Source: Candidatus Glassiibacteriota bacterium (lineage in GTDB: Bacteria; Gemmatimonadota; Glassbacteria; GWA2-58-10). From it: a stretch of 5,640 nt of DNA. Within the stretch, counting starts at the first letter, position 1. Each line of letters begins with the position of its first letter. The translations under genes were made by a program, and so were the position numbers. The stretch spans positions 1-5,640 of the forward strand of contig JAFGTO010000511.1 of NCBI GenBank assembly GCA_016934095.1, in the 5' to 3' direction. Positions 1 through 5,559 of the stretch are shown one piece after another. The notes below the pieces were generated by a model. The model was not told the origin of the DNA, searched no databases, and was given only the letters and a program-made list of their open reading frames with translations.

Positions 1-28
1 AATCGTTAAGCAGTAGCAGGATGCACTC

Positions 29-56
29 GTAGGGGCGGGTTTAAACCCGCCCCTAC
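29..56. repeat. 28-bp perfect palindrome, REP-like
   Basis: Each half is GTAGGGGCGGGTTT or its exact reverse complement, giving 14-bp arms with no spacer and a PmeI-type GTTTAAAC centre. The next outer pair (C at 28, C at 57) does not match, so the palindrome ends cleanly. In RNA it would form a very GC-rich hairpin with a small TTTAAA-derived loop. No T-run follows within 20 bases, so it is not a standard intrinsic terminator, although it could stabilise the 3' end of a transcript arriving from the left. GC-rich palindromes of this general GTAGGGGC...GCCCCTAC type occur as dispersed intergenic repeats in various bacteria (recollection, not searched). A dispersed REP-like element is therefore the best reading. 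Confidence 0.8.
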
Positions 57-204
57 CCAAGGTATAGTACTTTACAAGACATCTCGGGCAATCTGCGACA
101 ATTGCTATTTTCAACATTATTCACACGGCCATAAACCGCGAATTCTATATTGTAGTTATACGTAAGTTATGAAACAGCTTCTCGTACCAGGCATTCAAAT
201 AAAT
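57..204 (+). other. AT-rich leader upstream of the first gene, promoter not resolved
   Basis: This stretch is clearly richer in A and T than the genes around it and probably carries the promoter of the glycoside-hydrolase-like gene. Candidate -10-like hexamers are TATATT at 146-151 and TTATAC at 156-161. A TTCACA at 120-125 resembles a -35 but lies 20 bases from TATATT, which is too far for a good sigma-70 match. No convincing pair was found and no small gene is visible. Confidence 0.35.
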
Positions 205-209
205 AGGGG
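205..209 (+). promoter_or_regulatory. Ribosome binding site that decides the start of the first gene
   Basis: AGGGG lies seven bases upstream of the ATG at 217. The in-frame upstream ATG at 169 has only a weak GTAAG-like sequence before it. A start at 217 also puts a classic signal peptide at the very N-terminus. Confidence 0.7.
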
Positions 210-216
210 CAATACA

Positions 217-2280
217 ATGATCAGTAAAGCAATAAAATTTATCATTCCCCTGGTTTTACTGCCTGCGCTGCTCCCGGCGACATCCACTTATACCCGGCCC
301 GCATGGGCCGAGAGAGGGATGCTGGTCTGGGGCGGCAACCTCCACGAGCCCCTGGCCTTCTACCGCAGGGAGAACCGCCCGATGGCAGGGGTCGAGGCCC
401 AGGGGCTCTGGCTCGAGGACTGGTACGAAAAGGTCCGCAGCGAGGAGACGATAAGGGAGCTGGCCGGGATGGGAGCCAATGTCCTTTATCTCAACTTTGC
501 CAAGGGCGCGGGCGGCAATGAGGAATTCGAGGACCTGGAGCGGGCCGCGCGGGTGGCTGAGCTATGCCACCGCCTCGGGATCCGGGTGCTGGCCTATATC
601 CAGTTCGCCAGCAAGCATACCGAGGAATTCCCCGGGGCACGGCGCTGGCAGGCGCTCGGCCGGGACGGGCGCCCGCTGATCTACGGGGACAGGTACTACC
701 GGGCGGTCGTCTGCCCGCTCAGGCCCGGTTATCTGGATTATCTCAAGTCGCTGATCCGCAATGCGGTCGTGGATTATGGGATGGACGGGGTCTTCCTGGA
801 TAACTGCTATTATGACGGCTGCTACTGCGAGCATTGCCAGGAGAGCTTCAGGGCGTTCCTCAAAGAGAACTTCCCGGACCCGCTCGGATCCCTGGGTATC
901 GCCAGCCTGGACAGCGTGAGGATCCCGGAGGTTCAAGACGACGAGGCGCTGGTAACCGACCGGCTCCAGCAGGCCTGGCTGGACTGGCGGGTCTCGGTCA
1001 TCCCTGCTGCCGCAGACTCGCTGCGCTCCTATACGAAGAGGCTGGACCCGGACGCGGCTTTCTGCGGTAACATCATCTATCCGCGGATGAACAACTGGCA
1101 CCTGCGCGGGGTGGACCCTTACCGGATGATGAGGATTTTCGACGTCCCCTACGCGGAGGGGCACAATTTCCCCCGCTGGGAGGATGGGATCGCGGTCAAC
1201 AACGCCCCGACCCTTATCATGGGCTGCGGTGCCGGCTCCAACGTAGTGCCCGGTGTCTGGCTGCCGGGAACAGTCCTGCCCGGGTCCGGCGACCAGGTCG
1301 AGCTGGCCCTGGGCGAGTCGCTGGCTTTCGGCGGGCATGTCCTGGCCGGTATCTGGGCCCTGCGCATGAAAGGGCGTCGCTTCGCCCGCAGCGCCGGCGA
1401 GCTGGCCGAGCCTTATTTCACCAGGGAGGAAGTCGCCGGGCCCTGGGCCAGGTACAACGGCTTTCTGCTGAGGAACCGCCGCCTTTACCACGGCTCGGAG
1501 CTGGTAAGCCCCCTGGCCCTGTACCATTCCGAAAAATCGATGGCCTACGATTTCGGCACCGCTTACCCGGCCTTTGTCAATGCCGCCCAGGCCCTACTCC
1601 AGTCGCAGACGCCTTTCGACATCCTTTTTTCCCAGGACGTCGCCGGGCTCGGACGCTACAAGACCCTGCTGGTCTGCTCCCAGCGCTGCCTGAGTGAGAG
1701 CGAGATCGCCGCTTTCGGTGAGTTTGTCGCTTCCGGGGGGAGCCTGGTGGTTACCGGCGAGAGCGGCCTGTTCGACCAGTGCCGCAGGGAAAGGCCGGAT
1801 TACGGCCTGGCAGGGCTTATCGGCGCCAGCCTTTTCGACAGTGCTCCCCGGAGAGTATACCGAAAGAGCCGGGGCAGGGGCAGGGTAGTTTTTTTCCGCT
1901 GCGCTGCGGAGCTGGAAGGGGTGGATGTCTCGCAGACCACGGTCAGGCGGGCCGTGCCACCTAGGCTGCTCGAGGTAGTCGACAGCGTGCGCTCCTGCCT
2001 GAAGGGCAGCATCCCGGTCCGGGTGGCTGCGCCCTCCTGCCTGGGAACGTGCATTTTCAGGACATCCGGCGGCGACACCGTGCTCCACCTGCTGAATTAT
2101 GACAACCGCTCGGTGCTCGAAGACATCTCCCTAGGCCTGCCCGCAGGCTCGCCCCTGCGGCTGTCCAGGCCCCGTGCCTGCAGCCCGGATGGGGCCGCGT
2201 ACGAGAATCTGGAACAGGAATCGGCTGATTCCTGGGTCCTGCCGCGGCTGAAGACCTATACGTGCATTTTGTGGGAGTAG
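217..2280 (+). CDS. Secreted glycoside-hydrolase-like protein with beta-galactosidase trimerisation-type domain
   Basis: Counted from ATG 217 (687 aa), residues 1-31 form a signal peptide: Lys-bearing n-region, Ile/Leu/Pro/Ala-rich core, and probable cleavage after Ala-Trp-Ala. A TIM-barrel-like domain follows (about 35-420), with the strand motif DGVFLDN (190-196) and a Cys-x-Cys-x2-Cys cluster at 202, 204 and 207. That spacing matches the metal-binding cysteines of GH42 beta-galactosidases, and Cys166 could be a fourth ligand. Candidate catalytic carboxylates are Asp195 (codon 799-801) and Glu314 in the YAEGH motif (codon 1156-1158). About 430-530 resembles the GH42 middle (glutamine-amidotransferase-like) domain, followed by a C-terminal beta domain with an HLLNYDN motif. 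The usual GH42 Asn-Glu pair is absent, so a GHL6-like or related hypothetical hydrolase is more likely than a true beta-galactosidase. Substrate is unknown. An in-frame start at 169 would add 16 residues ahead of the signal peptide and is less likely. The gene converges on the next one with no intergenic base. Confidence 0.85.
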   Translation: MISKAIKFIIPLVLLPALLPATSTYTRPAWAERGMLVWGGNLHEPLAFYRRENRPMAGVEAQGLWLEDWYEKVRSEETIRELAGMGANVLYLNFAKGAGGNEEFEDLERAARVAELCHRLGIRVLAYIQFASKHTEEFPGARRWQALGRDGRPLIYGDRYYRAVVCPLRPGYLDYLKSLIRNAVVDYGMDGVFLDNCYYDGCYCEHCQESFRAFLKENFPDPLGSLGIASLDSVRIPEVQDDEALVTDRLQQAWLDWRVSVIPAAADSLRSYTKRLDPDAAFCGNIIYPRMNNWHLRGVDPYRMMRIFDVPYAEGHNFPRWEDGIAVNNAPTLIMGCGAGSNVVPGVWLPGTVLPGSGDQVELALGESLAFGGHVLAGIWALRMKGRRFARSAGELAEPYFTREEVAGPWARYNGFLLRNRRLYHGSELVSPLALYHSEKSMAYDFGTAYPAFVNAAQALLQSQTPFDILFSQDVAGLGRYKTLLVCSQRCLSESEIAAFGEFVASGGSLVVTGESGLFDQCRRERPDYGLAGLIGASLFDSAPRRVYRKSRGRGRVVFFRCAAELEGVDVSQTTVRRAVPPRLLEVVDSVRSCLKGSIPVRVAAPSCLGTCIFRTSGGDTVLHLLNYDNRSVLEDISLGLPAGSPLRLSRPRACSPDGAAYENLEQESADSWVLPRLKTYTCILWE
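2215..2234. other. 8-bp hairpin near the 3' end of the first gene
   Basis: CAGGAATC and GATTCCTG pair perfectly around a GGCT tetraloop, inside the coding sequence and 46 bases before its stop codon. On the minus strand it sits 46 bases beyond the stop of the converging gene and is followed by the moderately T-rich TTCCAGATTCT. It could therefore be a 3' stabilising or weak terminating structure for the minus-strand transcript. There is no true T-run, and the function is inferred. Confidence 0.35.
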
Positions 2281-3771
2281 TCAGTCGTCTGCCCGGTGGG
2301 CCGCCTGGTCCCCGGGCAGGGTAACCCGGAGCGGATGGGTGAGCAGCCAGTGGTATTTTTCCACCGGGAAGATCGCCTTGCGGCCCTCGTGGTAAAGGTT
2401 GGCGTGCAGGGCCAGCTTGCCCACCCACGAGCTGTCCCAGGGATCGTGCCTGCGGACATTGGTGTCCTCCGGATGCTGGTAGCGGAAGACCAGGTTGGCC
2501 TGGCGCTCGTAGTAGCGGCTGCCCGCCGGGATCACCACCGTGAACCCGGGCCCGTTCTCGCCCCGGTAAGTGTAGACATAGCTGATCGACTTGAACCAGT
2601 AGTTTACGCCCTGATGGTTCGGCAGGTAGGTGCGGGGGTGGTAAAAAACCGGCGGCAGGCCAGGGTCCAGGGCGTTCCAGGCCCTGAACTCCAGGCGGAT
2701 GTCGGCGAAGCCATCCCCATCGTGGATATTGGCGAAAGCCAGCCAGGGGATGTTCTCCGGCACCACCGCCCCCAGGCTGTGGTGGTCCGGGATGATCCGC
2801 TCATCCACCTCGAAAGTCATGAACCCGATCTCGTCATCATCCAGCCGGCGGTCGATGTCCGGGGAGCGGTTCTTGAAGAAAGCGTGGGTGAATAGGCCTT
2901 TTCTGAAGACCCACTGGTTGTGGCGCAGCAGCAGCAGCGGGAAATCTTCATCCACCGCCAGCAGCCGCTCGCTGATAAAAAAGGGCAGGTCCCGGTAAAA
3001 GCGGTAGGTGAGGGTCACGTGCAGTTTTTGGTCGAGGTGGGGGACCTGGTGCTCTTCCTCTTCCTTTTCGAACTGCACCGGCAGGTAGCCGCTGCGCTCG
3101 ATCTGGATGAACACCGGGCCGGCCTGCACCTTGTATTCCGGCGGAGTGAACCACCGGCAGTAGTGCGCGCCCATCCAGAATATGCCGCGGGTGGAGTCAG
3201 GGTGTCGGGGTGCGGCTACGCTCGGGCTCCAGTCCAGCGGGCCCAGGTGGGCCTGGAGCAGCTTGCCGGAGCCTAGCTTGTTGACCAGGTCCTGTACCGC
3301 CCCGCCGGTCTCGGCCGAGGTGGTGAGACAGTAGAATTCGTTCTCCAGGGCAAGCTGCAGGCCGCTGCCGCTGACCCAGCCCTCGTCTCCGGCCCGGGCC
3401 GGAGACCTCTTTTTCTTTCCATCCCAGGCCAGAGTGTACGTTTTTGATTCTCCGGCAGCCAGACTGCACAGGAAAGTAACCTTGAAAGCGGTGCCGCTGT
3501 CCTGCTGACGGACATCATGCACCTGGCAAGCGACCTCTTTTCCGGCAGCGGGCACGCCCTCGAAAAGGAAGACACCGTGCTCGAGAGCCTTTTCACTGGT
3601 GGCGGCACAGGAGGTGGAGACCGTTACCGGCTGTCTCTCCCTGGCCATGGAGTCGGCCTCGGCCACAGTGAAAACACGGGTGCTCTTCCACTCTGTGTCT
3701 GCTGCCGGGGCGGAAGAGACAAGAAGCAGAAGAAGAAACGGGACCAAGGCCCGCAATTCAACCCGGTTCAT
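2281..3771 (-). CDS. Secreted protein of uncertain function, probable galactose-mutarotase-like fold
   Basis: The 496-residue product begins with a signal peptide: Arg-containing n-region, core PFLLLLLVSS at 11-20, and cleavage near Ala-Pro-Ala-Ala at 21-24. Residues about 46-115 look like a small beta-barrel domain with a GVPAAGKEV loop and an LAAGESKTYTL edge, similar in style to the N-terminal domains of secreted polysaccharide-active enzymes. From about 135 the pattern LALENEFYCLTT...GGAVQDLVNKLGSGKLL resembles the opening of galactose-mutarotase-like beta-supersandwich domains found in polysaccharide lyases and glycosidases. His/Tyr/Trp/Asp-rich stretches follow (201-207, 284-288, 329-331, 388-392), as expected of a sugar-binding cleft. 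Acidic runs occur at 235-240 and 310-314. I do not recognise a named family and no catalytic residue can be assigned. The start is supported by AGGGGG seven bases upstream (3779-3784, minus strand). A polysaccharide lyase, a glycosidase accessory protein or a non-catalytic sugar-binding protein all remain possible. Confidence 0.85.
   Translation of the reverse strand: MNRVELRALVPFLLLLLVSSAPAADTEWKSTRVFTVAEADSMARERQPVTVSTSCAATSEKALEHGVFLFEGVPAAGKEVACQVHDVRQQDSGTAFKVTFLCSLAAGESKTYTLAWDGKKKRSPARAGDEGWVSGSGLQLALENEFYCLTTSAETGGAVQDLVNKLGSGKLLQAHLGPLDWSPSVAAPRHPDSTRGIFWMGAHYCRWFTPPEYKVQAGPVFIQIERSGYLPVQFEKEEEEHQVPHLDQKLHVTLTYRFYRDLPFFISERLLAVDEDFPLLLLRHNQWVFRKGLFTHAFFKNRSPDIDRRLDDDEIGFMTFEVDERIIPDHHSLGAVVPENIPWLAFANIHDGDGFADIRLEFRAWNALDPGLPPVFYHPRTYLPNHQGVNYWFKSISYVYTYRGENGPGFTVVIPAGSRYYERQANLVFRYQHPEDTNVRRHDPWDSSWVGKLALHANLYHEGRKAIFPVEKYHWLLTHPLRVTLPGDQAAHRADD
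2289..2319. other. 8-bp inverted repeat just past the convergent stops
   Basis: CTGCCCGG (2289-2296) and CCGGGCAG (2312-2319) form perfect arms around a 15-base loop, starting 9 bases after the stop of the first gene and lying inside the last codons of the converging gene. It is the only stem close to the end of the first gene, but no T-run follows (GGTAACCC comes next). A role in ending the plus-strand transcript would need Rho or another factor. The role is inferred. Confidence 0.35.
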
Positions 3772-3778
3772 GGTGTTA

Positions 3779-3784
3779 CCCCCT
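3779..3784 (-). promoter_or_regulatory. Ribosome binding site of the minus-strand gene
   Basis: Read on the minus strand this is AGGGGG, separated by seven bases (TAACACC) from the ATG at 3771-3769. It supports that start codon. It lies within ten bases of the -35 element of the divergent rightward promoter, so the two genes' control signals are tightly packed. Confidence 0.7.
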
Positions 3785-3788
3785 GGAG

Positions 3789-3817
3789 TTGACAGTCCGG
3801 AGTCTGACGGATATTAT
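3789..3817 (+). promoter_or_regulatory. Near-consensus sigma-70 promoter for the FG-GAP lipoprotein gene
   Basis: A perfect -35 box TTGACA (3789-3794) is followed after exactly 17 bases by TATTAT (3812-3817), five of six matches to the -10 consensus. Transcription would start near 3824, giving a leader of about 130 bases before the ATG at 3955. The AT-rich -10 stands out sharply from the GC-rich surroundings. The assignment rests on sequence match only. Confidence 0.7.
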
Positions 3818-3841
3818 ATTCGGTGGCCGGGGAAATGCCGG
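3813..3841 (-). promoter_or_regulatory. Candidate divergent promoter for the minus-strand gene
   Basis: On the minus strand, 3818-3813 reads TATAAT, a perfect -10 that shares its base pairs with the rightward -10. The -35 at the correct 17-base distance is CCGGCA (3841-3836), only three of six matches, and there is no extended TGn element. A start near 3806 would give the minus-strand gene a leader of about 35 bases that includes its RBS. The -10 is strong, but the weak -35 suggests an activator or low basal use. Confidence 0.4.
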
Positions 3842-3853
3842 GCTCCCGCTGCT

Positions 3854-3870
3854 GCCGGCTGCCCGGCCGG
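3854..3870. other. GC-rich hairpin in the leader of the lipoprotein gene
   Basis: GCCGG (3854-3858) pairs with CCGGC (3863-3867) around a CTGC loop. A competing stem CCGGC (3855-3859) with GCCGG (3866-3870) uses mostly the same bases. The two are mutually exclusive folds. The sequence continues TCTTTAACGG, which is not a proper T-run. It may simply reflect local GC richness. No known riboswitch is recognised in the leader. Confidence 0.25.
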
Positions 3871-3954
3871 TCTTTAACGGGAATTTAGCCGGTTGAAACT
3901 CCCCTGTCAATCGCCTTCCATGCTTAAGTCCGCAACCCGCTCCGCGAGGTAGAC

Positions 3955-5538
3955 ATGAAAGCCAGGTGTTACCGCCGCCCGTTAGCGTTCGCCGCCCTGT
4001 ATATAATTTTAAGTATGGCCGCCTGCGTGCAGCCCGCTCAGGAGAGGCCGGTCCCCGTGGCCGGCGCGATCTTTACCGATGTCACCGAGGGCTCCGGGTT
4101 CGAGTACTCCGGGCACGGCAAGTGCATCGCCGTGGCGGACCTGGACCGGGACGGCGACCTGGACCTCTACCAGTGCCTGGTCTATGCGCCCAACCGCATG
4201 CTGCGCAACGAGGGAGGGATGCACTTTTCAGACATCACCACCTCCTGCGGCGCAGGCAACTCCTGGGACAGCCACGGCGCGGTGTTCGTGGACCTCGACG
4301 GGGACAGCTACCTGGAGCTCTTTGTTACCAACAATGTCGAGGAGGCCTCCATCCCCAGAGGGAACCTCCGCCAGCCCAACTCCTTTTATTATATCAACGA
4401 CGAGATCGCTTTCATCGACAAGGCTGATTCCCTGGGCCTGGCCGGTGGGCCTTTCAATTACTCGGCAGGGATAACCACCGCCGACTACGACCTGGACGGC
4501 GACCTGGACATTTTCGTGGCCGAGGGCGGGTATTTCTCCGGACCTGACTGCGCCAACAGCCTGTACCGCAACGACGGGGACGGCAGGTTCACGGACGTGG
4601 CCGCGCAGGCAGGGGTGGCCGATACAGGCAACGGCTACTGCTGCAGCTTTGCCGACTACGACCTGGACGGCGATGCGGACCTGTTTGTCGGCAACCTCAA
4701 CCCCGGCGACACCCCGGCCAGCAGGTACCTTTACCGTAACAACGGGGACGGAACTTTCAGCGAACTGGCCGGGCAGCTCGGCCTGGCCAGCAAAGGCTAC
4801 TGCGTGAGCTGTTTCTGGGGCGACATCGACAACGACGGAGACCTGGACCTCTACCTGGGCAACAGCGGCGGGTTGTGCCCGCAGGGCCACGAGCGGAACC
4901 GCCTCTACCTGAACAACGGGGACGGCACTTTTACCGACATCTCCGCCCGGGCCGGGGTGGACTCCGGCCGCTTCACCCGTGGGGTGAACATGGGGGATGT
5001 CAACGGGGACGGGTGGCTGGACATCTATGTCACCAACTCGATGGCCGAGTCGCAACTGTATCTCAACAACGGCGACCTGACTTTCCGCGAGGTCGCCGCC
5101 GAGGCAGGCTGCAGCGTGTTCTACGGCCACGGGGTAACCCTGGCCGACCTGGACAACGATTTCGACCTGGACCTGGCGGTGGGCAACTGGCGGAGGATCA
5201 GAGCCTCGAACCCCGGATGCTGGAAGCTGTTCCGCAACGATACTCCCGGAGGCAGATACCTCAAGGTGCGGGTTGCCGGCAGCGGGGCCATGCGCTCGGC
5301 CGTGGGGGCCAAGGTGTATGTCTACCGGGCAGGCCCGGCAGACAGGGGCGACCTGGTCGGTTTCAGGGAAGTGGCCGCCGGCAGCGGCACGTTTCCCGGC
5401 AACCCGCTGGAGCAGCATTTCGGCCTGCCGGGGGATGGCCCCTATGACGTGGTGGCTGTGCTGCCAGGCGGCTGCAGGCTTACGGCGGAAGGGGTGAGGC
5501 CGGGAGAGGTGGTGGAGCTGGTCGAGAGCCTGGAGTGA
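3955..5538 (+). CDS. CRTAC1-type lipoprotein: seven FG-GAP/VCBS repeats plus ASPIC/UnbV domain
   Basis: The 527-residue product starts with a lipoprotein signal: Arg/Lys-rich n-region, hydrophobic core at 10-21, and lipobox Met-Ala-Ala-Cys with Cys24 as the lipidated residue. Surface or outer-membrane anchoring is therefore likely. Seven Asp-rich Ca2+-binding-type loops of the DxDxDGDxD pattern begin at residues 62, 113, 177, 234, 290, 348 and 398, spaced 50-64 residues. This fits a seven-bladed FG-GAP beta-propeller. Loops 1, 3 and 5 match the pattern best; loops 2 (DLDGDSYLE) and 7 (DLDNDFDLD) are the most degenerate. Residues about 433-525 are an ASPIC/UnbV domain with the hallmarks AVGAKVYVY, a FREV strand, and HFGLPGDG...VLPGG. 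Family members are usually secreted, with adhesion or binding roles proposed but no general enzymatic activity. The start is supported by GAGG at 3946-3949 and by the immediate lipoprotein signal. Extra cysteines recur as a GYC motif (227-229 and 281-283). Confidence 0.93.
   Translation: MKARCYRRPLAFAALYIILSMAACVQPAQERPVPVAGAIFTDVTEGSGFEYSGHGKCIAVADLDRDGDLDLYQCLVYAPNRMLRNEGGMHFSDITTSCGAGNSWDSHGAVFVDLDGDSYLELFVTNNVEEASIPRGNLRQPNSFYYINDEIAFIDKADSLGLAGGPFNYSAGITTADYDLDGDLDIFVAEGGYFSGPDCANSLYRNDGDGRFTDVAAQAGVADTGNGYCCSFADYDLDGDADLFVGNLNPGDTPASRYLYRNNGDGTFSELAGQLGLASKGYCVSCFWGDIDNDGDLDLYLGNSGGLCPQGHERNRLYLNNGDGTFTDISARAGVDSGRFTRGVNMGDVNGDGWLDIYVTNSMAESQLYLNNGDLTFREVAAEAGCSVFYGHGVTLADLDNDFDLDLAVGNWRRIRASNPGCWKLFRNDTPGGRYLKVRVAGSGAMRSAVGAKVYVYRAGPADRGDLVGFREVAAGSGTFPGNPLEQHFGLPGDGPYDVVAVLPGGCRLTAEGVRPGEVVELVESLE
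4480..4673 (+). repeat. Exact 23-base direct repeat inside propeller blades 3 and 4
   Basis: The same 23 bases occur at 4480-4502 and 4651-4673, exactly 171 bases (57 codons) apart, and encode the identical stretch ADYDLDG in two neighbouring Ca2+-loop motifs. The spacing equals one propeller blade, so the repeat reflects blade duplication or gene conversion between blades and is not a mobile element. Flanking blade sequence is only moderately similar. Confidence 0.85.
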
Positions 5539-5559
5539 GGAGCCGGGGGCATGGCGGGG

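Noticed and set aside
29..56. Left palindrome as an intrinsic terminator
   Set aside because: No T-run follows on the plus strand (CCAAGGTATAG) and none precedes in the orientation needed for the minus strand.
169..216. Upstream in-frame ATG at 169 as the start of the first gene
   Set aside because: It has only a weak RBS and would put 16 unremarkable residues before a signal peptide that begins cleanly at 217, where AGGGG sits at ideal distance.
562..1527. Long minus-strand open frame (321 codons) opposite the first gene
   Set aside because: It is antisense to a well-supported gene in GC-rich DNA. The translation is Pro/Gly/Val/Arg-rich without recognisable motifs, and no RBS supports it.
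2296..2895. Plus-strand open frame (199 codons) inside the minus-strand gene
   Set aside because: It is a compositional shadow: no RBS, no domain, and fully overlapped by a gene with a signal peptide and a good RBS.
3893..3929. Second rightward promoter (TTGAAA at 3893) close to the lipoprotein gene
   Set aside because: At 17 bases the -10 position reads TTCCAT, a poor match. The pair at 3789-3817 is far better.
3824..3954. Riboswitch in the lipoprotein leader
   Set aside because: Only short GC stems are visible, with no conserved aptamer pattern that I recognise.
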